From an uncultured Slackia sp. (GTDB lineage Bacteria; Actinomycetota; Coriobacteriia; Coriobacteriales; Eggerthellaceae): DNA of 52,478 nt. The notes beneath the pieces were generated by a model that did not search any database, was not told where the DNA came from, and was given only the letters and a program-made list of their open reading frames with translations. Each line of letters starts with the position of its first letter. Position 1 is the first letter of the stretch. Shown here one piece after another: positions 35,040 through 44,065 of this stretch. Where the stretch lies: positions 1-52,478 of the forward strand of contig CAKUIK010000012.1 of assembly GCA_934661005.1 (NCBI GenBank). The letters run 5' to 3'. A program made the translations under genes and the position numbers.

Positions 35040-35285
35040 CTACTGAGCCTTCTTGACCGTATCGATCAGGCGAGCAACGGTGTCGGTAGGCTGAGCGCCC
35101 TTGGCCATCCAGTCGGCAACCTTCTCGAGGTCGAGGGTGATCTCAGAGGGATCGGTGTTGGGGTTGTAACGGCCAACCTGCTCGATGTAACGACCATCGC
35201 GGGTGCAGCGGCCATCGGCCACGACGACGCGGTAGACAGGATGCTTTTTTGCGCCATGGCGGGCGAGGCGAATCTTGACTGCCAT
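35040..35285 (-). CDS. rpsP: 30S ribosomal protein S16
   Basis: An 81-residue ribosomal protein with the typical MAVKIRLARHGAKKHPVYRV start. It leads the rpsP-khpA-rimM-trmD operon. Unlike many bacteria, rplS (L19) does not follow trmD here; lepB does. AAGGAG lies eight bases before the ATG. Confidence 0.98.
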   Translation of the reverse strand: MAVKIRLARHGAKKHPVYRVVVADGRCTRDGRYIEQVGRYNPNTDPSEITLDLEKVADWMAKGAQPTDTVARLIDTVKKAQ

Positions 35286-35407
35286 TTAGAAAACTCCTTA
35301 ACGTGTTTTACTACGAATTCAAAACATGCGAGGGAACATGATATCTCCTGCTCCCCCACTTTTCAAGCCGACCTCGCGAAAGAGGTGCCAAGCGGGGCCG
35401 GTTTATG

Positions 35408-35440
35408 CGGGGTTTGTGAAGCCGAAGCCCACAAACCCCG
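35408..35440 (-). terminator. Hairpin downstream of pnp
   Basis: CGGGGTTTGTG (35408-35418) and CACAAACCCCG (35430-35440) form a perfect 11-bp stem that can extend inward. No U-run follows, so it may be a stabilising 3' end or weak terminator, about 25 bases after the pnp stop. Confidence 0.55.
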
Positions 35441-35463
35441 ATTATTGACGTGTGCGGCGGCGC

Positions 35464-37701
35464 TTAGTGGCGACGACGCGGGGTGCGATGCTCATTGGCT
35501 TCGCGGTTGGAACGACCCGGACGATGGTCGGTTTTCTCGCCGCGGTCGCGACGCTCGCCGCGATCTTCGCGGTCGCCGCGCTCGTGGCGGGGCGCCGGGG
35601 CAGAACCTTCAGGAGCATCGGGCTTCTCCAAGCGGTCGAGCGAGATTTTGCCCGACTTCGGATCGATCTCGATAACCTGGACCTTCACCATGTCGCCCAT
35701 GGAAAGCACGTCCTCGACCTGGCCGACGCGACCGTTGGCCATGCGGGAGATGTGCAGCAGGCCGTCCTTGGAAGGCGTGAGCTTGATGAACGCGCCGAAG
35801 CTCTGAATGCCAACCACGGGGCCTTCGTACACTTCGCCCACTTCGGGGACCTTCACGATGGCCTCGATGGCAGCGCGAGCAGCCTTGCCGGCTTCCTGAT
35901 CGACGGACGCGATGTGCACGGTGCCGTCTTCCTGGATTTCAATCGAAGCACCCGTGGAATCTTGGATGCCGCGAATGGTTTCGCCGCCCTTGCCAATGAC
36001 CTCGCGAATCTTGTCGACCGCGATGTGAATGGTATCGATGCGCGGCGCAGTGTCGCGCAGCTCTTCGCGGGGCGCAGCGATTTCGGCAAGCATGGCCTGC
36101 AGAATGAAGTGGCGGCCAGCCTTGGCCTGCTTCAGCGCGCGGCCGAGAATCTCGGTGGACAGGCCCTTGGCCTTGTTGTCCATCTGAAGGGCGGTGATGC
36201 CCTTCTCGGTGCCCGTGACTTTGAAGTCCATGTCGCCCAGGAAGTCTTCCAGGCCCTGGATGTCGGAAAGAATGACGACGTCGTCGCCTTCCTTAATAAG
36301 GCCCATGGCGATGCCGGAAACGGGAGCCTTGATAGGCACGCCCGCGTCCATAAGCGCCAAGGTGGAACCGCAGGTGGAAGCCATCGAAGAGGAACCGTTC
36401 GATTCCATGATCTCGCTCACCACGCGAATGGCGTAGGGGAACTCGTCTTCGCTGGGCAGCACTGGCAGAAGCGCGCGCTCGGCGAGGGCGCCGTGGCCGA
36501 TTTCGCGGCGCTTGGGAGCGCCCATGCGGCCCGTTTCGCCCGTGCAGTACGGCGGGAAGTTGTACTGGTGCATGTAGCGCTTGGATTCCTGCGGGTCGAT
36601 GGTGTCGAGGCGCTGGGCTTCGTTGAGCAGACCCAAGGTGCAAATGGAGAGCGCCTGGGTTTGGCCGCGCTGGAACAGGCCCGAACCATGCACGCGGGGC
36701 AGGTAGCCAGGACGAATGTAGAGCGGGCGAATCTCGTCGGCGACGCGGCCGTCGGCACGCTCGCCCGATTCGATGACCATGCGGCGCATGGCATGCTTCT
36801 CGAGAGCCTTGCAGGCGGCGGCGATGTCGCTGCCCCATGCGGCGCGCTCTTCCTCGGTGAAGTCGTTTTCCTTGATGGACGACTTCAGAGCCTCAACCTT
36901 GGCGATGCGCGAAAGCTTGTCGGCATCGTGCAGGGCTGCGCTCATCTCGTCGTAGTGGGCGTCGACGCGCTCGGCGATAGAGGCGTCGGGCACATGAACG
37001 GGATATTCCTTGGGCTCGGGAGCGACCTTGGCCAAGAACTCCGCCTGCTTCTCGCAGAAAGCGGCGATGGCCTGCTGGCCAAACTCCATGGCGGCGAGCA
37101 TATCTTCCTCAGAAACTTCCTGAGCGCCGGCTTCGACCATAGAGATGTAGTCTTTGGTGCCAGCGATGGTAAGCTCGAGGTCGCTTATTTCCTGCTCGGC
37201 GTAGGTGGGGTTCACGATGAACTCGCCGGTCTCGGCGTTGCGGGCGATGCGCACGCAGGCGGCCGGGCCGTCGAACGGGGTGCCGCCGCACAGAAGCGCG
37301 GCAGAGGCGCCGCCCACGCAAATGCAATCGGGCGGGTTCTGACCGTCGCACGCAAGCGTGGTAGCCACGATGTGGACTTCCTGCTTGAAGCCGTCGGCGA
37401 AGCCGGGGCGAATGGGACGGTCGATCATGCGGGCGGTAAGGGTGCCCTTGTCGGAAGGCTTGGCCTCGCGCTTGAGGTAGCCGCCCGGAATGCGGCCGAC
37501 GGCGTACATCTTCTCGATGAAGTCGACGGTCAGCGGGAAGAAGTCGTAGTCCTTCTGCTCTTTGGAGACAACGGCGGTGACCAGGCACGTGGTTTCGCCC
37601 TGCGTGACGAGCACGGCGCCGGTGGCCTGCTTGGCGAGCTCGCCGGTTTCCAGGCGGTAGCTCTTGCCGTACAGCTCGAAGCTCTCGACGATCTTTTCCA
37701 T
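35464..37701 (-). CDS. pnp: Polyribonucleotide nucleotidyltransferase (PNPase)
   Basis: A 745-residue phosphorolytic 3'-5' exoribonuclease and degradosome component. Two RNase PH-like domains are present, the second with the catalytic DIQGLEDFLGDMDFKVTG, followed by a KH domain (KIREVIGKGGETIRGIQDS) and an S1 domain (GPVVGIQSFGAFIKL). The last ~50 residues form an Arg/Asp/Glu/His-rich tail. Only a weak GAAGAA ribosome binding site is seen, next to a small AGAAAG/CTTTCT hairpin, which would suit the post-transcriptional autoregulation known for pnp. It follows rpsO, as in many bacteria. Confidence 0.97.
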   Translation of the reverse strand: MEKIVESFELYGKSYRLETGELAKQATGAVLVTQGETTCLVTAVVSKEQKDYDFFPLTVDFIEKMYAVGRIPGGYLKREAKPSDKGTLTARMIDRPIRPGFADGFKQEVHIVATTLACDGQNPPDCICVGGASAALLCGGTPFDGPAACVRIARNAETGEFIVNPTYAEQEISDLELTIAGTKDYISMVEAGAQEVSEEDMLAAMEFGQQAIAAFCEKQAEFLAKVAPEPKEYPVHVPDASIAERVDAHYDEMSAALHDADKLSRIAKVEALKSSIKENDFTEEERAAWGSDIAAACKALEKHAMRRMVIESGERADGRVADEIRPLYIRPGYLPRVHGSGLFQRGQTQALSICTLGLLNEAQRLDTIDPQESKRYMHQYNFPPYCTGETGRMGAPKRREIGHGALAERALLPVLPSEDEFPYAIRVVSEIMESNGSSSMASTCGSTLALMDAGVPIKAPVSGIAMGLIKEGDDVVILSDIQGLEDFLGDMDFKVTGTEKGITALQMDNKAKGLSTEILGRALKQAKAGRHFILQAMLAEIAAPREELRDTAPRIDTIHIAVDKIREVIGKGGETIRGIQDSTGASIEIQEDGTVHIASVDQEAGKAARAAIEAIVKVPEVGEVYEGPVVGIQSFGAFIKLTPSKDGLLHISRMANGRVGQVEDVLSMGDMVKVQVIEIDPKSGKISLDRLEKPDAPEGSAPAPRHERGDREDRGERRDRGEKTDHRPGRSNREANEHRTPRRRH

Positions 37702-37800
37702 GTAGAAAGTTCTTCTTTCTCTTCTTCTTCGGAGGCATGCTCTTCATGCCCCTCGCGAGCAAGCGGGGCCCCTGCCCTGCCCGACCGCTATATACTGCAA

Positions 37801-37820
37801 AAGCCCGCCGAAGCGGGCTT
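37801..37820 (-). terminator. Terminator-like hairpin between rpsO and pnp
   Basis: AAGCCCGC-TTCG-GCGGGCTT followed by TTGCAG on the minus strand, ten bases after the rpsO stop. It probably gives partial termination so that S15 and PNPase are made at different levels. Confidence 0.75.
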
Positions 37821-37830
37821 CATGCAAGAC

Positions 37831-38121
37831 TTAGATGTTGTCGCGAATGCCGAGCTTCTTGATGAGAGCGCGGTAGTTCTCGATGTCGCGATCCTTGATG
37901 TACTTGAGCAGACGGCGACGCTTACCGATGAGCTGCATAAGGCCACGACGGGTGTGGTTGTCCTTCTTGTGCTCCTTGAGGTGCTCGGTGAGGTGCTTGA
38001 TGCGGTGCGTCATAATGGCGACCTGAACCTCAGCGGAACCGGAATCGCCTTCGCCCTTGCCGTACTCAGCGATGAGTGCCTTGACAGTCTCTTTGTCAAT
38101 GGAACGAGTGGTTGCAGTCAT
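37831..38121 (-). CDS. rpsO: 30S ribosomal protein S15
   Basis: A 96-residue ribosomal protein. The HRIKHLTEHLKEHKKDNHTRRGL and the C-terminal RRRLLKYIKDRDIENYRALIKKLGIR are the conserved helices that bind 16S rRNA. The ATG at 38121 has AAGGTGGAG close upstream. It sits upstream of pnp in the usual rpsO-pnp order. Confidence 0.97.
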   Translation of the reverse strand: MTATTRSIDKETVKALIAEYGKGEGDSGSAEVQVAIMTHRIKHLTEHLKEHKKDNHTRRGLMQLIGKRRRLLKYIKDRDIENYRALIKKLGIRDNI

Positions 38122-38310
38122 TGCTCCACCTTTCTTGACACGCGAACGTGCCATCGCGCGGCTGTTGCGAGCCGCTTACTTTCATTCGCCCAATGCCGCG
38201 AATCCATGCAGGTGGTGCGTGGAAACAAGGCCCTGGGTAATTGCAACCGTTGCAGTATATCAGACGTTCCCCTCACTTCGCGGGAATTTCACAAGCTTCG
38301 AAGGACGAAA

Positions 38311-38341
38311 ACCTGCTAAACGCTGCGAGCATGTAACAGGT
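38311..38341. repeat. Short palindromic repeat, copy 3 of 4
   Basis: ACCTGCTAAACGCT, loop GCG, then AGCATGTAACAGGT: a 14-bp inverted repeat with three mismatches, the most diverged copy. It lies in the 434-base gap between rpsO and the second MaoC-like gene, which holds otherwise only two hairpins. Confidence 0.6.
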
Positions 38342-38372
38342 GCCCGCGCCACACGCCCCACAACAAAAAAAC

Positions 38373-38404
38373 GAGGAGGGAGCGGCCTTAACCGCTCCCT
38401 CCTC
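38373..38404 (-). terminator. Terminator of the divergent CaiB-MaoC pair
   Basis: A 13-bp perfect stem GAGGAGGGAGCGG/CCGCTCCCTCCTC with a 6-base loop, followed on the minus strand by GTTTTTTTG. Confidence 0.9.
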
Positions 38405-38487
38405 ATGCGTGGTATGTCAAACGCCCCTCCCCATGGTGCCGGCCGTTGCGTGGACTGGCCAGCAGCCGGAGCGATCAACAACGAGGG

Positions 38488-38527
38488 GCGCGTGCGCGTA
38501 GAAAGGTACGAAAAACCGCGCACGCGC
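38488..38527. other. GC hairpin just after the second MaoC-like gene
   Basis: GCGCGTGCGCG (38488-38498) and CGCGCACGCGC (38517-38527) are perfectly complementary around 18 bases. It lies 28 bases after the stop codon and before the main terminator; a role in mRNA stability is a guess. Confidence 0.55.
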
Positions 38528-38555
38528 TTTGGCTGGAGTAAAAGAGTTACGCCAA

Positions 38556-39431
38556 CTAGTTCTTGTACTCCATAATGCCCCAGTTCAAATACGGCTTCGC
38601 GGTGGTCGCGTGAGCGTCGATCAGACGGAAGCGAACCGTGCCGTCGTCCATCTTCCACATTTGCGTGGTGACGGTGGCGCCAGGCATGACGGGCGCGCAC
38701 ATGCGAACCTTGAAGCGGGTGAGGCGCTCGGGCTCGCCCGGCATGAAGGTGTCGATCATGTGGCGCATGGCAATGCCGCCATAACCCAGGCCGAAGTAGA
38801 ACGGAATCGGGAAGCCGGCAGCCTTGGCGGTCGGCCAGTCAACATGCAGCGGATGCAGCATGCCGGTGAGACGGAACGCGAGGCCGGCGTTCATGGAAAT
38901 GGTCTCGCTCATTTCGAAGTCGGGCTCGCGGTCGGGCATCTCGACGATGTCCGCGGGAGGCTTCTCGCCGCCCCAACCGCCGTCATAAATCAGGCAGTCC
39001 CAGGTCTCGCACTCGCAAACCAGCGAGCCGTCGTCGTCATAGGTGTCGGAGTGCTCCTGGCACAGCAGGCCCTTGCCCGGGCCACGGTCCCACATGCCAA
39101 CCACGGTAACGTCGGTGGACAAGGTGCCCGACTTCTTGGCGAGGCGATTCATATCGCTCTTCACCTTCAAGTCGATGCCCCAGTGCAGCGTGCCGCGCAG
39201 GTCGGCGCCGTAGTCAACGGTGTTGGTGACTTCGCCGCAAACCAAAGGCATAGCACCGAAGATCGGCAGAACCTTCAAACCGCCGGGAAGGTACTCGTTG
39301 TAGTACTCCTCGCCCGCCTTCATGTCGTGGCCGCAGTTGCAGCCAACGGCGAAGAGATTGAGCTTCTCCATGTTGTAGTCGAACTTGAAGGGTCCGAACT
39401 TCTTACCGACGACGGATGCATCGATTGCCAT
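38556..39431 (-). CDS. MaoC/hydratase-2-like double-hotdog protein with altered active site
   Basis: A 291-residue protein with two hotdog domains (about 1-140 and 160-291), resembling the R-specific enoyl-CoA hydratase of multifunctional enzyme 2. The family's catalytic GDxNPLH is here GMLHPLHVD: the Asp position is Met191 while His196 is kept. The second conserved His-Gly is Phe213-Gly. Its paralogue at 45687-46565 keeps these residues. It may therefore be a partner subunit or act differently. AAGGAGG lies seven bases before the ATG. It follows the CaiB-like gene by 154 bases. Confidence 0.85.
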   Translation of the reverse strand: MAIDASVVGKKFGPFKFDYNMEKLNLFAVGCNCGHDMKAGEEYYNEYLPGGLKVLPIFGAMPLVCGEVTNTVDYGADLRGTLHWGIDLKVKSDMNRLAKKSGTLSTDVTVVGMWDRGPGKGLLCQEHSDTYDDDGSLVCECETWDCLIYDGGWGGEKPPADIVEMPDREPDFEMSETISMNAGLAFRLTGMLHPLHVDWPTAKAAGFPIPFYFGLGYGGIAMRHMIDTFMPGEPERLTRFKVRMCAPVMPGATVTTQMWKMDDGTVRFRLIDAHATTAKPYLNWGIMEYKN

Positions 39432-39585
39432 GATGATTCCTCCTTTTGTGTATATGTGCGAAAGCCTTTCGTTTGGCTGAGCACTCTAATTAAGGGCCGG
39501 GCGGCGGCGTTGCGCCCATCCGCCCAGCCATGCCGGACGCGCCGGCGTTCATGCACACGCGTGACATATCCCACGCGGTCGAGAT

Positions 39586-40797
39586 TTAGCCCAAGCGCAC
39601 GGTGCCGTTCTCGACGAGCTGGGCGATTTCCTCTTCGGAATAGCCAGCTTCGGCAAGCACGACCTTCGTGTCGTAGCCGAGCTCGGGCATGGGGCGCCAC
39701 ACCTTGCCGGGATTGCGCTTGAATTCGGGGACCGGCTTGAAGCCCTTGACGGTCTTGCCCTCGCGGTTTTCCCATTCGATGAAGCAATTGCGTGCCTGGT
39801 AGTGGTCGTCTTCGACCATATCGGCGATGGTGAACACGCGGTTCGCGGGAATGTTCGCTTCCGCGAGCAGCGCTTCGAGCTCGTCGAGCGTCTTGTCGGC
39901 GACCCAATCCTCAATATGCTTCTGAATTTCTTCAGCATGCGGGTTGGTGAGCCACAGCGCGGTCGTGCCTTCCGGAATATCTTCGGTACCCCAAAGGTGG
40001 CCAAGGCCGATGTGCTCGAGCATCCAATGGTTTTCCTTGGCGCCGTACAGCACAATGGCAATATCGCCGTCGGCCGCAGCGAAGGTACCGATGCCGCACA
40101 AATCTTGGCTGCGATCTGCCGGGCGCGCATACGTGATGCCCGCGTTGAGGTAGTTGATGTTGTAATAGAAGCCCATGCGCGCCATGATTTCGAACATGGC
40201 TACGTCAACGCTTTCGCCCTGGCCGGTCTCGCGGGCGTGAATAACGCCGGCGAGCGCCGCGCCCACGGTGTTCACCGCGGTGAAGTAGTCGCCAGGAATG
40301 GGGCTTCCGGCGAACGGCTTGTCGACCGTGCCGTTCTGGGACATGTAGCCGCCGAACGCCTGAATCATGTGATCGTACGCCGGGCGATAAATGCGGTCTT
40401 CAGAGCCGTACTGGCCGAAGCCCGACACATGCACGATCGTGAGCTTGGGGTTTACCTCCCACAGCACCTCGTCGCCAAGGCCCTTGCGCTCATAGGTAGG
40501 GCCCTTGCCCGCCTGGATGAAGATATCGGCATCTTTGATCAGACGGAAGAAAACTTCGCGGCCTTCTTCGCTGAAGGGGTTCATAGAAACGCTGCGCTGG
40601 TTGCGGCGGGCCTGTTCTTTAATGAACATGGTGTCGCGCATGGTGTCGCCGTAATAGGTGTTTTCCAACCAAATTACGTCGGCACCCCAGTCGGCCATCA
40701 TCGCCGCTGCCGTAGGGGCAGCGACCTCAACAGCCTGATAGACAACTTTGACGCCGCTCAAGGGGCCAAAGGTCGGTTTCGTCATTTCGAGTTCCAT
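39586..40797 (-). CDS. CaiB-like class III CoA-transferase (second copy)
   Basis: A 403-residue CaiB/BaiF family CoA-transferase, close in sequence to E. coli CaiB (carnitine/crotonobetaine CoA-transferase). Shared features are FGPLSGVKVVY, MMADWGADVIWLEN, NPKLTIVHVSGFGQYG and the catalytic Asp170 in PIPGDYF. It would move CoA between acyl donors and acceptors without ATP. It is divergent from the LuxR regulator and heads a two-gene unit with the altered MaoC protein. AAAGGA precedes the ATG. Confidence 0.92.
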   Translation of the reverse strand: MELEMTKPTFGPLSGVKVVYQAVEVAAPTAAAMMADWGADVIWLENTYYGDTMRDTMFIKEQARRNQRSVSMNPFSEEGREVFFRLIKDADIFIQAGKGPTYERKGLGDEVLWEVNPKLTIVHVSGFGQYGSEDRIYRPAYDHMIQAFGGYMSQNGTVDKPFAGSPIPGDYFTAVNTVGAALAGVIHARETGQGESVDVAMFEIMARMGFYYNINYLNAGITYARPADRSQDLCGIGTFAAADGDIAIVLYGAKENHWMLEHIGLGHLWGTEDIPEGTTALWLTNPHAEEIQKHIEDWVADKTLDELEALLAEANIPANRVFTIADMVEDDHYQARNCFIEWENREGKTVKGFKPVPEFKRNPGKVWRPMPELGYDTKVVLAEAGYSEEEIAQLVENGTVRLG

Positions 40798-41245
40798 GCT
40801 GAATTCCTTTCGGGCATGTGGGCGCGCCTATCGACGCGCGCTTTCCTCATGAAGCGCATACGGAAAATGAGCACGCGGCCGAATCGCCATCGCCCCCGCC
40901 TTCTATTCAAGAAGTTCGAGTTCGATTCGCGACCAGCGCGCATTCGTCCCCCTCCAAACAAGTCGGTTTTTCGCTTGGAAAACGCCGGTAATCCCGACGT
41001 AAACCGTTGGCCGGCCCATATGGCACGTTCGCTTCGTTTGCTAAGGTCAATATCGACGTTTTCCCAGTTCCAGGCATCGGCGAAAGAGGCTAATTATTGG
41101 AATAGTCACGAATTGACTATGTCTGTGTTACAGTGAATTGCACGTAAGACGCGCTTTATGGCGGCATGCGCTCGACACATCCAAGTCATGCATGCTTCGC
41201 TCGCGCCAACAAGGCGGGTTTTCCGCACTATCGCAAGAAATCGCA
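40798..41245. other. Divergent regulatory gap between the CaiB-like and LuxR genes
   Basis: About 450 bases without a supported gene, AT-richer near the LuxR end. It holds a palindrome at 41102-41120 and must contain both divergent promoters. A TTGACT at 41113-41118 could be a -35 for the LuxR gene, but no good -10 follows. Confidence 0.5.
41102..41120. promoter_or_regulatory. Palindromic operator candidate ATAGTCA-N5-TGACTAT
   Basis: Perfect 7-bp inverted repeat with 5-base spacer, between the divergent CaiB-like and LuxR genes and overlapping the possible LuxR -35. The size suits a dimeric LuxR-type HTH or another regulator. Confidence 0.5.
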
Positions 41246-42718
41246 ATGGGGAACAGCGGGGATTTTGTGGCTGGAATGAATCGCGAGGCCATCGTGGCCC
41301 GCATTGACGAGACGCGTCCGTTTCTCGGATTCGCGCCGCTTTTCGCATGGCATCTATGCTTCTGGTTTGCGCCCACGTCATTTCCGTTTACGGCGCTTTT
41401 GTCCGATGAAATCACCTGCGCGTGGCTCGTCTATTTGCTTTCGAGCGTGATCGTTCTGCTCGCATGCGCCGCCATGCTCCGCAACAAAAAACACCTTAGC
41501 TCCAGCGGCCCGCTCTACGTTATTGCCCCCGTGGCCCTGTGCGCGCTTTCACTTTTGTTCTCGTTCGGAATCTCGCTTTTGGGCGGCCCGTTGCAAATGT
41601 ACATTGCGCCCGCCGCGCTTGGCGCCGTCGAGTCGTTTTTCTTCCTTTTGTGGGGCGAACGCCTTTCTTCGCTGGAATTCAACGGCACCTCCACGGCGGC
41701 CGTCGTGGCCATTGGGTCGGTCGTCGTCGCATCGTTTTTGGCCACCATGCTGCTTCCGGGAATGCTGGCACCCGCATTCGTCGCCGCGCTGCCGCTCGTT
41801 TCGGGCCTCACTTTGGTCCATGAAGGCGCGCAGTTCAAGACGACGGTGCTAAAACCGCAGGCCGTGCGCAAGCGCGCCGACCGAAACATCGCCATCGTGA
41901 GCGCCGTTTCGGGCATCGTGAGCCTGGCGTGCTTCTTCTTGCTGGCAATTATTCCGTCTAACGACCTGATTGGCGGCGAATGGGGCTACGGGTATGGCGT
42001 AGTTTCAGGAATGGTCGCCATCGTCGCCGTCGCCGTTGCGGCAGGCGTGCTTTCGAAGCACGACAACCCGTTCTATATCATTCCGTGGCTGCTCGTCATG
42101 GTGATTGTGGCGTTTGCCCTCTTCCTTGGACTTCATGAAATTCCGGGAGCGTTCGCCTTCGCATTTTTCTTTACGGCGTTCGTGTATTCCTCGTTCGAGA
42201 TGCTGCTCATGACCTATTTCGTGGTGGTCGCGCAGAAAGGCGGCGCATCATCGGCCATCGCGATTGGCGTGAGCCTGGGCCTGTTTCGCCTGGGCGTTTT
42301 GGCGGGCGACGTTATGGCATTGAGCATCGAAGGCGCAGGGCTTGAGGCGTCCACGCTCGTCGATCTTATTGCCGCGGGCTTTTTGTGCCTGGTCGCAGCA
42401 CTGCTCATTCCCTTCATGTCGCAAGGGCGCTATATGGAAGAACTCACCTCGAAGCCTGTTGAGGTAGGCGTTGAGGCGCTCATGCGCGCATGTGAAGAAA
42501 CGGCCAAGGAATTCGGCCTTTCGCCGCGCGAGCAAGAGGTGCTCGAGCTGCTCGTGCAAGGCTATGCCGTCGACAACGTCGCCGACAAGCTCGTGATTTC
42601 GCCGCATACCGTGCGAGCGCATATTCGCCATTTGTACGAGAAAACCCAGATGCACAAGAAAAGCGAGCTCATCGGCTACGTGAAAGACCAGATGGCCCAC
42701 TATTCAGAAACGCGCTAA
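41246..42718 (+). CDS. LuxR-type transcriptional regulator with 12-helix membrane domain
   Basis: About 490 residues: an N-terminal region with roughly 12 hydrophobic helices and a C-terminal LuxR/GerE helix-turn-helix (LSPREQEVLELLVQGYAVDNV...ISPHTVRAHIRHLYEK). Such membrane-embedded LuxR proteins are abundant in Eggerthellaceae and are thought to sense small molecules near catabolic genes; that role is inference. The start is uncertain: ATG 41246, GTG 41267 (behind GGGG) and ATG 41276 are in frame. It is divergent from one CaiB-MaoC pair and convergent with the main cluster, so it is the best candidate regulator of both. Confidence 0.9.
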   Translation: MGNSGDFVAGMNREAIVARIDETRPFLGFAPLFAWHLCFWFAPTSFPFTALLSDEITCAWLVYLLSSVIVLLACAAMLRNKKHLSSSGPLYVIAPVALCALSLLFSFGISLLGGPLQMYIAPAALGAVESFFFLLWGERLSSLEFNGTSTAAVVAIGSVVVASFLATMLLPGMLAPAFVAALPLVSGLTLVHEGAQFKTTVLKPQAVRKRADRNIAIVSAVSGIVSLACFFLLAIIPSNDLIGGEWGYGYGVVSGMVAIVAVAVAAGVLSKHDNPFYIIPWLLVMVIVAFALFLGLHEIPGAFAFAFFFTAFVYSSFEMLLMTYFVVVAQKGGASSAIAIGVSLGLFRLGVLAGDVMALSIEGAGLEASTLVDLIAAGFLCLVAALLIPFMSQGRYMEELTSKPVEVGVEALMRACEETAKEFGLSPREQEVLELLVQGYAVDNVADKLVISPHTVRAHIRHLYEKTQMHKKSELIGYVKDQMAHYSETR

Positions 42719-42735
42719 GGAACCTGCCGCCTGCA

Positions 42736-42764
42736 CCTGCTAAATGCTCGCAGCATTTAGCAGG
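42736..42764. repeat. Short palindromic repeat, copy 4 of 4
   Basis: CCTGCTAAATGC, loop TCGCA, then GCATTTAGCAGG: a perfect 12-bp inverted repeat between the convergent LuxR and metallo-hydrolase genes. It may double as their terminator, though no U-run follows. Confidence 0.8.
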
Positions 42765-42781
42765 CTCCAGGTCCCAAACCA

Positions 42782-44062
42782 CTAGCACGCGTAGAATCGC
42801 CAGGTGCCGTCGACTTCTTCGCGGCGCAGCTTGCCTTGGTTTTCCAAGTAGCGCGCGCCAACGAACGCCTCGAGCATCGAGTAATACCGCGAAATCGAAG
42901 GCGCCGCACGCCAAGCGGCCTCGTCTTTCTGCGTAAGCGAACGCCGCGCCAGCTCTTCCCCGCAAATACCGGGGCACTCGCGCACGGTCGCGATCATGCG
43001 GTCGCAATGGCGCAGCTTGCGCGCCACGATATCGGCCGCGCGCGAACGCAGCGTTTGTCCGCCGAATCCCTCGCCATGCCCGGGAAGCGTCCAATGCACG
43101 TGCTGAAGCCACTCGCCATTGACGCCATGCGGCCGAGAATCATCATGCTCGCGCACCTCGGGCTCGTCGTGCTCATGCACCCCCGTACCAGCCGCGCCAT
43201 CGGCCACCCGCACGCGAGCATCAACCCTGCCAAGCTGCAGCTCGTCGGGTTCCTGCACACGCGCGCCTCGCGGGCCATGCAGCTGCCGCCCGCCCGAGCC
43301 GAAGAAGCGCTTCTCGCCGAAGCGCTCCGACTGCATGCCGCTCGCACCGAACACGCGCTTGCCGTCGGAGCGCCACAGCGCAAGCCTCTGCGGGCCGTCG
43401 CCGCTCAGGCCAAGCCCTTCCATATACAGCGCAAGCGCATCTTCGCCATCGAACGGCGCATCGACGCTCGGCGTGGTGCCGAAAATCACTTCGTCGCCCG
43501 TAAACGACGGCGCGCCGTCGCGACCCACCAAGCACACCAAATCGAGTGTATGCCCAGGTACCTCGACCACGTCAAACACATAGCGCCCCACATGCACCTC
43601 GTCGCCCTCGCGCACGAAGCGATAGTCGAACGCGCCCGCCGACAAAAACGTGGGCTCGTAATCGTTGCGCGAATACTCCTCGGCATCGGCCGGCGTCGCG
43701 CCCATCTTCAGCATACGCTGCGCGAACAGCTCGCGCGCTGCCTCGGCGCGAATGGGGCTACGTTCCTCGAAGCCCACCTCGGACACGTACACGCACGTGC
43801 CCTCGGGAAACACCACCCGCGCCGCCTCGGCGTGGTCGAAATGCGTGTGCGTCAGAAACACCTCGCACTCCCCCGGCGTCACGCCCAGCTCATAGAGCGC
43901 GCCACGCACGCGGCGCATGCCCGTCTCGTTCGCCGCGCCCGGATCAACCACCAAGCAGTCGCCGCCGTCGCGCACGATGTAGCAATTCGACTCGCCCGAA
44001 CCTAAATTAACGAAAGGAACCCGAACGCAATACACGTCCGGGTTCGAAAACACTTTGTCCAT
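42782..44062 (-). CDS. Metallo-beta-lactamase-fold hydrolase with a large hydrophilic insert
   Basis: A 426-residue MBL-fold protein. The metal site is complete: THTHFDHAE (His72, His74, Asp76, His77), PGHT (His171), FTGDE (Asp190) and LPGHG (His329). The C-terminal ~80 residues resemble a winged-helix domain of CoA-thioester/lipid-type MBL hydrolases. Between Asp190 and His329 about 100 residues (219-321) are hydrophilic, Arg/Gly/His/Asp-rich and contain HEHDEPEVREHDD. A thioesterase role for a pathway CoA ester is a guess. It starts three bases after the MFS gene, so it is the last gene of the operon. Confidence 0.85.
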   Translation of the reverse strand: MDKVFSNPDVYCVRVPFVNLGSGESNCYIVRDGGDCLVVDPGAANETGMRRVRGALYELGVTPGECEVFLTHTHFDHAEAARVVFPEGTCVYVSEVGFEERSPIRAEAARELFAQRMLKMGATPADAEEYSRNDYEPTFLSAGAFDYRFVREGDEVHVGRYVFDVVEVPGHTLDLVCLVGRDGAPSFTGDEVIFGTTPSVDAPFDGEDALALYMEGLGLSGDGPQRLALWRSDGKRVFGASGMQSERFGEKRFFGSGGRQLHGPRGARVQEPDELQLGRVDARVRVADGAAGTGVHEHDEPEVREHDDSRPHGVNGEWLQHVHWTLPGHGEGFGGQTLRSRAADIVARKLRHCDRMIATVRECPGICGEELARRSLTQKDEAAWRAAPSISRYYSMLEAFVGARYLENQGKLRREEVDGTWRFYAC

Positions 44063-44065
44063 GAA

